The notes under the pieces: generated by a model
What the model saw: only the letters and a program-made list of their open reading frames with translations
Told to the model about the DNA's origin: nothing
The model's database searches: none
Shown: piece by piece, positions 51,791 to 64,000 of the stretch
Layout: every line of letters starts with the position of its first letter
Position numbering within the stretch: position 1 is the first letter of the stretch
Program-made: the position numbers and the translations under genes
Assembly (NCBI GenBank): GCA_964035795.1
Contig: OZ038320.1
Location: 6,515,164 to 6,579,163 of the forward strand
Reading direction: 5' to 3'
Source of the DNA: Pterobdella sp. o SKG-2022
Taxonomy: Eukaryota > Annelida > Clitellata > Hirudinida > Piscicolidae
Length of the DNA stretch: 64,000 nt

Positions 51791-53956
51791 TACAAGAATT
51801 TTGAACGTTTGATATTTTGTTTTTTATTCATTGAAGTTAAATCTCTACTTTACGAAACTGGTATTGTGTATAAAAATTCAATTTTACAGGCTTCTGGTAT
51901 TAAAATTTATCCGAGAATAGCGGCTTTTAAAGCAAAAAACATAACAAACTTCAACATTTTTCAAAAAATTAAAATTATTTCTATAAAAATATTTCAAAAT
52001 GGTAAGCCCAAAAAAGTTTGAATCTTTCAAAAGTTTTGGAACAATGGCCTTATAAAGAAACTAGTTTTTATATTTGACATATCTTCATACATATATGTAT
52101 AATTCTCGAAGAATGAGTTTGTTTCAAATATGCCAAAAATATTTATAAATAGTGCCATAAATTTTCAATAATCTTTCTCGATTTCTTCAGAATTCAAATA
52201 CTTTTAAGTGTAATTTGTTACTTATGTTAGTATTAATATATACGCAAACGTACCCCTAATTTATCATCTTTGTGATTTAAATTTTTGTTGAAATTTTCAT
52301 TTTTCTTCTCCATTTATCCGTCTGTTCTTCTATTCATCATTTTTATCTATCCATTTGTCCATTAATCTATCCTTCAATTTATTTATCTACCGCACAGTTT
52401 ATTCTTTTATCCATTTATTTATCTCTTCATTTCTCCTCGTATACACGCTTCAAAGCATCTATATAATTTTATCACATTCATTTAACAATTTTTCGATTTG
52501 TCTTCAACTCCGATAAGCATCCAATAATTCATCTAACTATTTATTCACCATCTCTCCGTTTATTCTACTATGAATCCATTAATCCAATTTTCCATCCATT
52601 CATCCACAACTTCATTCATTCCTCCATCCACTTATCAGACAGAGATCTGATATCATTGCAGACGATTTCCATCAGACCACCAACAGAGGACCATAACTTA
52701 TTATTTTTTTTTTTATTTTCTTATACATTATCAATTTTTTTTAGATATAGTTCCTATGATATTAATTGATGATTTTTTTTTCGATTTTTCTTTAGTTGGT
52801 TGAAAGTTAACTTAATTCTGATTATTTTCGTTTCATTACCGACTAAATTTTTGATAGTAATTATGACTATGTTGGGAAATAAACGGTGTTCTCTAAAAAT
52901 TGTTTGTTGTTATTATAATTATGTTTTCCCCCTTTTTTACCTTCAAGCTACATTACTATTTATATTATTGTTATTATTATTATTCTCTTAACTCATTTTT
53001 GTCATGTCTTTGAAGATTGATACAAAAGATCATTATAGCTATCAACAACTAGGTCAAAATAACTTTTAACTATACTATGTTTTTTATTCTTATTTTTATT
53101 ATTAATTTCATTATTATTTTTTTATTTAATTATTTAACCATATTTATGTTATTTCTATTACGATTGTTATATAAATCTCAGTATACTAATACTCTATACT
53201 AATGGTATTACCAATAGCGTTATAAGTATTCTTCTGTATGGATGAACATGCTGGAAAATCAATACTAACACAAAAAATGAAACTTAATAGGGTTCAAAGT
53301 ATGATTATAAGAAATTAAAACCAGTTAAAATATTAATAAATTAGCCGTTGAATGAATGTTTATCAAGTAGTCAAGTGTGTGTAAACAAATGAAAACATTG
53401 AGTTACTATTTTTATTTTTTTTATATTTCATTTACTTTTCAATTTAATATTTATAATTTTTTAAAATAATTTATTTAATTATTCTGTTATTATTTTATTT
53501 AATTTTTATTTTATTTTTTTTCATTATTTATTCATTTTAAATTTTGATGTACTAAAACAGTAAATAATGGAATAATAGAAAAAAAAAAAAAAATTGTTGT
53601 TGTTGTTATTATTGCTGCTTTTACCGCGGTAAGGGTGGTCTGTTAATGCTATTATAATTATTATGTTATTTCGCATAGCAATAATAAAAATAACAATGAT
53701 ATTAGATTTCCATTAATAATGCGAAAAAAGAAATAACAATGAAACTAAATACCTGGGAAAATGATTTTATTTATTAGTACAAAATTTTGTGAAATTAATT
53801 TCAAAATGAAAGTTTAAAAGTAAATCTTTCATTATTTTTTTTACTAGCGTCTACTAATTTATTTCTTAGCATTAATTTGATCCTTTAATACTGCCGATGT
53901 ATGTAAAGGGTGTGAAATACCATTATTTATGTTTTTCTATTATACTTTTATATTTA
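51791..53956. other. Intergenic upstream of Patched-like gene
   Basis: It should contain the Patched-like promoter and 5' UTR. Imperfect TCCATT/ATCT words at 52300-52640 form a diffuse minisatellite. An open frame reading the other way from 51746 has no recognisable domain. Confidence 0.45.
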
Positions 53957-54207
<251 letters not shown>

Positions 54208-55143
54208 TATTTAACAGATTCTAAACAACCTTTGAAATTTTAGTCTGGCGCCCAGCAAATTACCTACCTACCAAGTTCTTTGATATAACTTTTATTATTA
54301 TTATTTTTACCATCATCAAATATTTTTTGTATTATTCCTTCCTTATTGATAGTTATTTACATTGCCATTGTCTTAGTACATAATTCTTTATAGTTTTCAG
54401 AAAGTTTCGTGTTTTTCAAAATTATATTTTGTTTTATCATTAGAAAATTATTTGATGATTCAAAAGTAAGGTAATGAAAAAATATATAGCTTGTTCAAAA
54501 TATAACATTTCCATTTAATCATTTTGTGATGTAAAGTAGTACAATAGATAATGATATAAAATTATAGTTTGTCTATGTAAATTCCTTCAATGAATTTCCT
54601 CGTGAACAAAAGTTGTTGTATTCGTTTTTAAAAGTTCTCAGCTGAACAAATCAGATTTATATTAACGAGATGTAATATCACTACTAAAACTTTAGTGCTC
54701 AGAGTAACTATCACTGTGTTCAAGTACGAGAAGACAATACCACATGAAGCTCAACTAGTAGTAAAGTCCAACGGTCATGTAATACAGTTCTTACTCTACA
54801 GTACGCGGTCACACCTTACAGGCAGGCCTACGGATATGTACAAGTTCAGTAGACACTCAATACATAATAAAACAATACCCAAAACATTTTTTTTCAAATT
54901 AAATTTTAATTTCAAATATAATATTTTTTAAAAAGTGAAAAGAAAGATTAACTTTTAATTTTATTTTGAATTAATCCTTACATCCATTTTTAAACTTAGT
55001 TTGCTTTTAGGCCCAAAAGTTACGCAAAAATAAATTTTTAAGTTTCTCTTATACAGTTTTTTCTAAAAGTATATAATTTCGAATTTGATTTTTTCTCCTG
55101 TCTCTTAGCGATATATATATCTTTTTCAGATAATCTTACAATA
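54208..55143. other. Intergenic upstream of Aven-like gene
   Basis: The segment 54640-54860 is more complex and less AT-rich than its surroundings and could be a 5' exon or promoter of the gene at 55144. Its open frame has no recognisable domain. Confidence 0.4.
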
Positions 55144-55953
55144 ATGAGACCAGATCATCATAAAAAAAAGAAAAACGCCATTTACAAAAAAGCTCATGGA
55201 TTAGTAACGGACAAAGGCCAAAATGACGAAGAAAACACAACAAAAGATAAAAATGCCAAAGAAAACACAACTAAGAACAATACAACTAAAAATACAAAAC
55301 TTCAAAAATCTCCAAACACTAAAAGACAAACAATTAAACCCACTCAACAAAAAACGAATAAAAACAATAAAGAACAATTACTAAAAGGAACAAATGGAAC
55401 ATTAGCAGCAGAATCACCACAACAAGAAAAAGAAACTGATAGTGATAGAGAACAAAAAGAAATTGAAGCATATTTCTCTAAAAGAAAAATAGAAAATAAT
55501 TGGGAAAAGTATGAAAAAGATCCAAATGAGAAAAAAGAAGAAGAAGAGAAGGAAGAAGAAGAAGAAGATGAAATAATTGTGCAAACGAGTTACAAGATTT
55601 CACTTGAACCTCACTGGTCTGATGTTGGACATATTATCCATATTGATCAACCTTTAATGCAGGATGAGGAGAAGAAAAAAGAAGAACAAGAAGAAATTCG
55701 TGATGAAGATGGAGATAAATCTGATATAAATAATTGGGAAAATAAAACTGAAATTAATAATGTAAGCTCAATTGAAATAACAGAAGAAATAACAGAAATC
55801 TCTACCAATAAGAATGCAGAAGAGAGCAAGCTATTAATAGAACTTGAAGCATTGACCAATGATTTTAAACCTGCTATTAACCTTAAAGAAACACACAAGA
55901 TCAAATGTATAGATGAATTAGAAGATGAATTAGATGATCTGCTGAACTTATGA
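55144..55953 (+). CDS. Acidic, Lys/Glu-rich intronless protein; candidate Aven homologue
   Basis: Single open frame of 269 codons with no intron. The N-terminal 110 residues are basic and Asn/Thr/Lys-rich. At about 117-130 lies YFSKRKIENNWEKYE, which resembles the conserved segment of Aven, a caspase-activation and ATM-pathway regulator. A Glu-rich run follows, then SYKISLEPHWSDVG, and the protein ends HKIKCIDELEDELDDLLNL, resembling the acidic LEEELDxLLNL motif of Aven. The order and spacing of these three elements match, but most of the protein is low complexity, so homology is tentative. A likely polyadenylation signal (AATAAA) lies shortly after the stop. Alternative: an unrelated charged nuclear protein. 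Regulation is not visible. Confidence 0.5.
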   Translation: MRPDHHKKKKNAIYKKAHGLVTDKGQNDEENTTKDKNAKENTTKNNTTKNTKLQKSPNTKRQTIKPTQQKTNKNNKEQLLKGTNGTLAAESPQQEKETDSDREQKEIEAYFSKRKIENNWEKYEKDPNEKKEEEEKEEEEEDEIIVQTSYKISLEPHWSDVGHIIHIDQPLMQDEEKKKEEQEEIRDEDGDKSDINNWENKTEINNVSSIEITEEITEISTNKNAEESKLLIELEALTNDFKPAINLKETHKIKCIDELEDELDDLLNL

Positions 55954-56765
55954 GGGCTCTTACACTAAATAAAAAATTTAATCTTTCAATACAATAACAT
56001 ATTCTGATAGATTCTTTTTTTAAGCTTATTTAAAATATTATTTTTTTATTAGATTAATCTTTTTGAAAATTTTACAATGAACTTACCATTATAATAAAAT
56101 ATCATTTTTTCAAGACACATTTATGTATTTATTTTACATTGTTTGATGCATAAACTTATGGATGTTAACAAACAAAAGTTCAGCGTTATTAAACAAAAGT
56201 GAAAAACCAGAACATAGATAAATATTTATGTTATGATTCCAACAATGTTTATTATCCCATAATTTATGTATTATTATTTTTAGTAATATTTTCATTATTT
56301 TTTGGTGTCAATAGTCAAAAACTAAATTGCCCAGACTGATATGTGATCAACTATTTTTTGGTAGAATAATTGATGGAATAATATTTTTTTGAAATTCATA
56401 ATAACAATTCCACTTCATATTTTAATGGAGTTTTGAAAAATTGTTAATGAAATTACTCGATAAATATTTTTTTGTAGCAGATTTAATTTAAAAATGATGA
56501 AATAGTTTTTTTTTTAATTTTATTTTAGGTTTTAATTGAAAATAAAACTTAAAGTGTTTTTATTAATAAAAATATTTTTTTAATGAAATTTAAATTTTAG
56601 CTTTGATGTTTACAATTAGTAAAGCAATCAAGCCACTAATCCTTCAAATTTAAATGCTCATATCATTCAACGGTCGCGGTAGTATTTTTATCAAAAGTAT
56701 TTTTAGGTATACATTATTTCTATTACAAAAAGCTAAATGAATAAATTATTATACTATTTTTGATA
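55954..56765. other. Intergenic between Aven-like and WDR62-like genes
   Basis: AT-rich sequence; it likely holds the 3' UTR of the upstream gene and the promoter of the downstream one, which are both on the plus strand. No specific sites can be called. Confidence 0.45.
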
Positions 56766-59700
56766 ATGATGGAGTTGAAAGAAAAACCCACTGTCACGGT
56801 GATTTCTAAGAAAAAACAGAAAATTGTCCCGCTTCAAGAAAAGGTAATATTTTTTATTATTCAAATACTTTTATATAGAAAATGATTTTCAATGAAAGTT
56901 TTTGTTGTTTAACAGTTAATAATTAATAGGAATAAAAAAATATACGAGAATTAAAAAATAACCGAAAGTTTTCAAAATTTTCTTCTTTTTCTCTTGTGTT
57001 TTACTCTTTTTGCTATATTTTCAGATAGTCATATTTAAATATATTTTGTAATATACTTCCTTATAAACTAAGTTTCTTTTTAGTAAGTTTAAATTATTAT
57101 TTTAAAAATCTTTTTTTTCAATTATAGAGAAAAGTTGTATTAATACATGTTTTTTTTTGATTAGAAACATATCTTTTCTCTTTTGTGAATGTATAAAAGA
57201 AATTAACATTATGAATAGTGAATTTTGACATTTTCTGGTTGCATTACATTACATAGCATTTAGTTATTTTGCATTTAAGGTTCATAAAATTCAGTGGTCT
57301 AGAAACTTCTGAAGTTAATGCCACTATAATCATACCCATATTTGATTTGGTTTAAATGTCTATATTAACATAATTAGTTTATTTTTTCATTGCTATTGCT
57401 TGTTGAAATTTTTTTCTAATATACCACATTTTTTTGTGTTTAGTTATTGTTTTTAATCAAATACTTCATATTATTATTATAATCAAGTATTACTTGAAAA
57501 TTTTACATTGATAATGAAAAGCTTCTTATCTTAATAAACTTACTAGTCTTCTGAAATTATATTCATTTTACGGTTTGGCTTTTGTAAAAATTATTATAAT
57601 AATTATGCTTACTACATTTATCTATATATTTTAATATATTTATGGCTTATTAAAACCAACAAACTAAATCTATTTTAGTTATTTATGTTTATATTATGAT
57701 TTTGAACATCTATATTATTATTACTCATATTCAATATCATTATTATAGCCATCACTATCTCAGAAACCATAAAGGATATCTATATGTTATAAAACACTAA
57801 GTCCTTGAACACACTATCTTAACACTTCATTGATTATAATATAATTTTTTTATTTCAGTCAATATTTCTTTCTTTCTTCCAAAGGACTACTGATTTCTTT
57901 CTTTGACCTTACCCTTTCATTCCACTAACTCTAAAAAAATAAGTCATCATACTTTTTATCTTACTATTATAGTCATCATCATCAAAACCACTACTGCAGT
58001 TAAAATTGGACCATGTATATGGCATAACACTCACCTCCAATGCCAGCATTGCAATAGATACTGTCAATGGGAATGTCGCCTATTTTGCGGGGTTTGTTCT
58101 TACATTTATTTTCCAAAATTTATTCATTTCATTCTTATTATTTTTCTTATTATTATTACTGTTTTTTTTTTTGATTTTTTCCATTTGAAAAATCATTTTA
58201 TGCTTTATGAGAAGGTGCATATAATGCTCTCTCCATGCTTCTTTTTTCGAATCAACATCCAGGGACATTTGGCCATTATTATTTCTCACCGGTTTATCCC
58301 CAATGAAAAAACCAGGACGTCATTGGGGATAAACCGGTGAGAAATAAAAATGGCCAAATGTCCCTGGATGCTGATTCCAAAAAAGAAGCATGGAGAGAAC
58401 ATTATAAGCATCTTCTCAATGTGGAGTTTTCATGGAATCCAGGTGGTTTGTCCGAAGTCTATCCCGTGGAAGGTCCCAGCGAACCTATCACTATAGCAAT
58501 GGTTGGAAAGGCCATTAATAAGATGAGCCTTGGGAAAGCAGCGAGTTCTTCAGGTATTGTTGCTGAGATGCTCAAGGCCGCAGGTTCAAGTGGTGCTAGT
58601 ATGATTCGAGATCTCATTGAAGACATCATCTTTGAAAACCGTATACCGTCTGAGTGACAAGAAAGTCACATAGTCAGTGTATACAAGGGTAAAGGTGATG
58701 CTTTAAACAGGTCTAACTATAGGGGTTTGAAGTTAATTGATCAGGCTATGAAGGTTTTGGAGCACGTAGTGGAAGGTTTTATCAGACAGAGGGTGGTGAT
58801 TAATGATATGCAATGTGGTTTTATGCAAGGTCGGGGTACAACTGATGCCATATTTATCCTCCGTCAGTTACAGAAAAAGCATCTGGTTGCTGGTAAGCCC
58901 CTCTACTTAGCATTCATTGATCTGGAGAAAGCCTTTGACAGAGTGCCACGAGAAGTGATTTGGTAGAGTATGCGAAAATTCAAAATTGATGAATGGCTTG
59001 TGAGAATTGTACAATCCATGTACAAAGAAGTGAGAAGAAGGGTGAGAGTTGGTGATGAATATAGCAACTCGTTTGATGTTCGGGTAGGTGTCCATCAAGG
59101 TTCTGTTCTTAGTCCATTACTTTTTGTTATTGTGCTGGAAGCTTTATCTATGGAGTTTCGCACAGGTTGCCCTTGGGAGATCTTGTATGCTGACGACTTA
59201 GTCGTAAATGCTCAGTCCATGTACGAACTATTAATGAAGTTGAGAACATGGAGATCGTAGATGGAGAAAAAGGGGTTGAGGGTGAATATGGGTAAGACAA
59301 AGCTAATGGTTTCTGGTTCGAACCTTGATGTGTTGAGAAAATCTGGGAGATATCCTTGTGGTGTATGCCAAGCAGGTGTGGGTAGAAATGCTATTCAGTG
59401 TGGAAGCTGCAGGCAATGGGTACACAAGAAATGCAGCAGCATAAAAGGCCCTCTAACTTGGGATCTTAACTTCCGATGAGCTCGTTGCCTTGGTACAGCA
59501 CGGCCTGTTGATGGGAGGTTAGTAAAGGAAGTGATGATTGATGATGAAAAACTGGAAGTTGTCCCAGAGTTCTACTATCTTGGGGATATGTTTTCTGCAG
59601 GTGGTGGATGTGAGCTTGCTTTAATAACACGTTGTAAGTGTGCATGGGCTAAATTTCGCCAACTTCTTCCGCTCCTTGCTAATCGTCATTTATCATTATT

Positions 59701-62700
59701 GACCAGAGGCCGTGCCTATTCAACCTGTGTCAGAAGAGCTATGTTACATGCTGCTGAAACATGGCCCGTAACAGTTTCCACATTGAACCGCCTTAGACGA
59801 AATGACCTTGCCATGGTTCGCTGGATGTGAAACAGCAAAACGATTGATAACGTTTGCTCTCACTCCTTTCAAAACTTAGCATTCGGGATGTTGGGGTAGT
59901 TCTTCGTACAAGTAGGATGAGGTGGTTTGGACATGTAGAGCGTAGCGTGGGTTGGATTTCTCAGGTGCGAAATTTTGATTTAGATACTTGCAAGAAGCCT
60001 GATAGGCCCAAAAAGACGGAATGAGCTCATATTGAATGATAAAAGAAAGCTAGACATGGTTTGTGCGAATCCACTCGATCGCTCTGAATGGAAAAACCGA
60101 CTTCAAGAAAGAACTTTCAAAAAGCCCAACCCTTGGTAGAGAAAAACGGGCTATAAAAATGATTTGACTGATTGATTGATTGATGCATGTTTCAACGTGT
60201 GGAAATAATTTTTTTGAATATAACTTCAGAGATATAATATTTTTTTTATTAACCTATTTTCATATTATACGCTAAAAAATGGATTTTAACGCATTTATGT
60301 ATGTGATATAATCTAGAATTCGATGAGTTTAGATTATCATAACTCAACATCTAGTGTTTTATGATAAAGCCGAATTATCTAAACTTATAACTTAATGTTT
60401 TTTATGAATTCATTGAAATTTTCATCTTGGTTTCAAGTTTACAAAATTAGGAAATAATAATAAAATAATCAGCTATCAACAAAAAAAAGATTAACTTTCT
60501 TGTGTGCGTTTTGTTATGTTATATGTCAATAAAAACTGGCTCCAACAGTTGGTATTTTCAAAAACTACAGCGCAATAATAGGTCTATGATCCGCTGGATA
60601 TGTGGCATTATGCTCAAAGACTTGTTTTATCATATCAGTGACGTGCTCGAACTTCCTCCGCCTAGAAGCCCTATTTTTTTTAGAACAAAAAAATTCTGGT
60701 TAAGAATTTTTGAAAGAAATATAGAATCCTATAGCCTGTAAAATTTGCACCCACTCAATAGAGTTGAGTGGAGGAGATGTATCAGCCGACTGATATTTAT
60801 CTTAGTTATTGTGACATGTACCGCAGTATAATCTTATGCGGATTATTTTTTCATTTAAATAATTTAGTCTGCTGTTTACCCTAGTTACTGGGACGTACAG
60901 CGTAGTAAATTATAATATGGTTAATGTAAAATTTAATTGAAACTTATGTAGATTTTTTATTTCACAACTACAACATTTGTTAACGGCATCGTTAGTTATA
61001 CTTTTTTTTTAATTTTGTATTTTAGTAATTAATTAAAATAAAAACTTCAATAAAGCTCCACATAAATCATCATTTAACCTAATAAAACCCAGATGTGTGG
61101 TGGTGTTGTACAACCTGAAGCGCAACAAGCAACAGCACATCTTCAACACAAGCAAAAAACCTCTCACCTGTCTAGACTTCTCCAAAGATGGCAACTACTT
61201 GGTCACTGGTGAGGTGAGGGACATTTTATTATTCTTATTTCTTTTTTGTTTAATTTTTTTATTAATTTATTTTTAGACAAAGTCATTCCGCTTAAAACCA
61301 CTACCTACCTCACCTACAACTCACAACACACCACCTACAACCCAAACCACCACAGAGTGGCCACCTCCCAATGGTTCGGGTGTGGAGTACGGCAGACATG
61401 ACGGAGTTGGTGGCCTTTGAAGGCCACACCTTCGGCATCTCGTGCGTGGCTTTCTCACCCAGCCTCAAATACGTGGTGTCGATTGGATATCAGCACGACA
61501 TGAGTATCAACGTTTGGGATTGGAAAAATGACCTCAAAGTTGCCAGTAATAAAATCGCTTGTAAGGTTGGTGGTGGTGGATGGGATGAGAGGGTGAGTGG
61601 GTGTTATTAAAATTGTGTGATTGGTTTTAAGAGATGGGTGGTTTGTGGTGTTTTTGAGGTTGGCAGATTGGGGATTTTGTGGGTGGGTAGGTGGTTGTGG
61701 TGTATGAAAGTTAGAAGAGGTAGATGATGTTTGTGAGTTTGGTAGGTACAAATGGTGGATGGATGTGTATGTAGAGGAAAGAAATAGGAGTTAGAAGGTG
61801 TGTTAAAGTATTTGCAGATCCAAATGTGTTTTTTGTAGTGTCTTCGGAGTCTTTTGCATTTTAATACAAACTTTAAGTAATTTTTTTAGCATAATTTATA
61901 TGCTTTTTGCTTTATTTTTCCATTTTCATTTGATTTATTGACACCCACAAGAACACACTCCTGTTTATCCAGGTGTCAGACTTGAGTTTTTCCGAAGATG
62001 GAGATATGTTTGTAACAGTTGGAAACAGGCACGTAAAGTTCTGGTATCTCGCTTCCAGCAAGTCCAAAGTTAGTGGTGGCCATTATTAAAGGATTATATA
62101 TAACACCTTCATAAAAGCAACTTTCAATATTATGCATATAGAAATTTGGCAAATTTCATTTAATTATTATTTTGAGCTTTTCATAGTTAAACTTTAGCGC
62201 TTGTGTAAGTTTTGCAGTGCATTGAATGTACACATTCGTGTTTATACGAAATCGCTTTGAATTTTTAGCGCTTCATGAATTTGTTAAATTAAAACCCCAA
62301 AACTACCTTATAATCACTCCACTATTCTTCCAACAACAACCTAACAATTTCTTCTCTCACTAACCTTCAATTCGACCCTCTCCTATCAAAGTACTCCATC
62401 ACTCTTCTCTCCAATCTTACTGCAGATAAAGACAGAAACCTTACCTCTGCAAGGGCGTAATGGAATCTTAGGAGACCTTCAGAACAACCTTTTTTGCAGT
62501 GTTGCTTGCGGTGTGGGTGCTTGCAAGAACAACGTGTATGCGGTGACTGATAGCGGCAAGTTGTGTGTTTTCAATGAAAATCGCATGCTCAACAAATCGG
62601 TCATGCTCAAGGTTTGAGTTGTTGAAACTTAAACATTTTTAAATATTTACAATAATAATTTACGAGCTATGTAAAAACATCCAACCCATTTATATACTGA

Positions 62701-63843
62701 CAATTCTTTTCCACCAACTACCATTTTTTCCACACAACACTCCATTTTTGCACTTAACACCCTCAAGACAACCAAAGCATTCAGCATGACTGTATCAGAG
62801 ACACATGTGTTCATCGGGTGTGCCAGGGGCGTGGTTAGGGTGTTCAGTGCTAAGTCTCTGCAGTACAACACCACCCTACCCACCCCATCACCTCTCGGAT
62901 CTGATGTGGTGCTTGATCCGTTATGCACATTACCCAACAGAGGGTAGGTTGTATTGGTAGTTGTGTAAGGGCTATGGAATGTTGAATGTGTGTTATGAAT
63001 GAGGGTTGTTATGGGTGTGGTGTAATGTTTTGTGAGATCGTAGACATGTGGTTGGTGTGTAATTGTGTTGGTGGGGGGGTTTGAGATGTAGTTTGAGAAT
63101 CTGAATGTGAAAAAGAATAACAAAAAAAAATTATAACCTTGACAGACAGGGGGATGGTGAAGTAAGGCATGCAGACACAGTGGTGGTAAAGCTTCACAAC
63201 AACAAACTCGTGTGCGTGTATAATGATCACAGTATGTACGTGTGGGAGCTTAGCGACCTCTTGCGAGTAAAGAAGAATCGATCTTTAAATTTTCACAGCG
63301 GTGCTGTCTGGGGCCTTGATGTAAGATTAATGGGGTTTTCTAAGTTTTCAACTCAATATTTATAACATTATTTTTAGATAGTATTTTTTGTTTGATTGTC
63401 ATTGTTGTTTTCTCGATTTTGTAATCCTACTCACGCATCTAACCCTACATTACACACATGCAAACACACGTCATACAGATTCTCCCAGAAAACTGCCCCC
63501 TAGGCAACTTAGTCACGTGTGCAAATGATGACACTATCCGGTTTTGGTCATGTAACAATTTATCCAAAAAGAACCAATCGCCTTTTGTCCGTGATTATAA
63601 ATAGCAAAAAAATATTGTTATGAATAATGTTTTATTAATAATAAAATAAAGAATAATTATATTAATAATAATGAAAATAATAGCAATAGAACTAATAGTT
63701 ATAAAATTTTTACTAACAATGAAAATAATAATAGAAATAATAATATTTTTTAATTATTGTTATTATCATCTTGCAGAGCCCCACCAAAGTATTATACACT
63801 GATGCTTCATTCAGCAACCTACTTGACGTGGAGTTCAATCCAG
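56766..63843 (+). CDS. WD40 scaffold protein of the WDR62/MAPKBP1 family, 5' part (continues beyond window)
   Basis: Exons: 56766-56843, 58000-58091, 61093-61213, 61356-61565, 61973-62068, 62426-62611, 62768-62943, 63146-63320, 63479-63586, 63777-63843; about 436 codons so far, phases consistent, last exon ending in a GTATGT donor. It matches the N-terminal beta-propeller of MAPKBP1/WDR62: [122 protein letters not shown] and DDTIRFW. Family members scaffold JNK signalling and act at the centrosome and spindle pole. The animal family has two vertebrate paralogues; which one this corresponds to cannot be told. Exon 1 is the least certain: it is short, Lys-rich and chosen because its phase and position fit. 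The second intron is 3 kb and contains retrotransposon remnants. Confidence 0.92.
58193..58306 (-). mobile_element. Inverted duplicate of retrotransposon 5' segment
   Basis: This segment is the reverse complement of about 58320-58425, with roughly 10-12 percent divergence, separated by about 14 bases. On the minus strand it reads [19 protein letters not shown], matching [20 protein letters not shown] on the plus strand. It suggests twin-primed or head-to-head integration. Confidence 0.8.
58320..60183 (+). pseudogene. Decayed non-LTR retrotransposon with reverse transcriptase (RTE-like)
   Basis: Successive open segments in one reading direction give a reverse transcriptase: [68 protein letters not shown] and catalytic LYADDLVV, then a cysteine/histidine knuckle (CGVC, CGSC, WVHKKCS) and a C-terminal region ending [13 protein letters not shown]. 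Nonsense codons at about 58655, 58965, 59258, 59477 and 59828 break the frame. The likely 3' end is a short TGAT repeat at 60165-60183. The endonuclease domain is missing, so the copy is 5'-truncated. It lies in sense orientation inside intron 2 of the WDR62-like gene. Confidence 0.85.
60300..60420. mobile_element. Diverged foldback element
   Basis: GAATTCGATGAGTTTAGAT pairs imperfectly with ATCTAAACTTATAAC toward GAATTC at the right end, around a centre containing GTTTTATGATAAAG. The core resembles the hairpins at 23211 and 28542. Confidence 0.5.
60521..60741 (+). pseudogene. C-terminal fragment of a second RTE-like retrotransposon
   Basis: The frame reads [20 protein letters not shown], the conserved region after the reverse transcriptase in this class (compare [11 protein letters not shown] in the adjacent copy), followed by [14 protein letters not shown]. 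It is a separate truncated copy within the same intron. Confidence 0.65.
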
Positions 63844-64000
63844 GTATGTCGTTTGGTGCTTCTATCCACTCTTTGTTTCATATTTTAATTTAATATTAGT
63901 TTTATCCTTAAATCTTTTTATAGTTTCATAACTGTGATCCGCTTTTAGTTTTAAACTTAATCTCCATTAATTAAGCAACTCTGGTAGTGTTGAGTTGTAG

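Noticed and set aside
51746..52021. Plus-strand 91-codon frame opposite the first Patched-like exon
   Set aside because: It is a shadow of the Patched-like coding exon followed by AT-rich sequence without domains.

Overview
This is nuclear DNA from a metazoan. It is very AT-rich, dominated by AAT/ATT microsatellites, and its genes are split into many small exons by GT-AG introns. The proteins encoded here (a Patched homologue, ATG7, a WDR62/MAPKBP1-type WD40 protein, a membrane guanylate cyclase with a possible NIT sensor, EGF-domain proteins) fit an invertebrate animal. I cannot name the species. No bacterial, organellar or viral genes were seen. I rebuilt all multi-exon models by hand from splice sites, reading phase and recalled family sequences. 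Exon lengths and phases close without frameshift in the four main models, but no transcript evidence was available.

Layout: 1-15.4 kb is mostly intergenic repeat. It holds two copies of a tRNA-derived SINE, AAT-rich arrays, foldback elements, an RTE-like endonuclease fragment and a minus-strand first exon of a secreted, proline-rich EGF-like protein. At 15.4-17.9 kb are four plus-strand EGF-type exons of one partial gene. At 19.2-22.8 kb is a complete plus-strand guanylate cyclase (618 aa model). From 24.3 to 31.5 kb the minus strand carries a complete ATG7 (20 exons, 680 aa). From 32.6 to 51.8 kb it carries a complete Patched-like gene (27 exons, about 1,858 aa). At 55.1-56.0 kb is an intronless plus-strand gene resembling Aven. 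From 56.8 kb to beyond the window edge lies the 5' part of a WDR62/MAPKBP1-like gene; its second intron (58.1-61.1 kb) contains a decayed non-LTR retrotransposon with an inverted duplication at its 5' end.

No operon-like cooperation is evident; the genes have separate roles: Hedgehog reception or sterol transport (Patched), autophagy conjugation (ATG7), cGMP signalling (cyclase), and JNK scaffold or centrosome function (WDR62/MAPKBP1). Three points stand out. First, the cyclase keeps its guanine-recognition and transition-state residues but lacks the second metal-binding aspartate. Second, the Patched protein has lost the conserved acidic residues of both TM4 and TM10. Third, an antisense copy of a Patched exon lies directly behind the cyclase stop codon. 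Coding exons of Patched and ATG7 also carry long Asn/Asp-rich inserts, and a family of about 200-bp near-perfect hairpins is scattered through introns and intergenic DNA.
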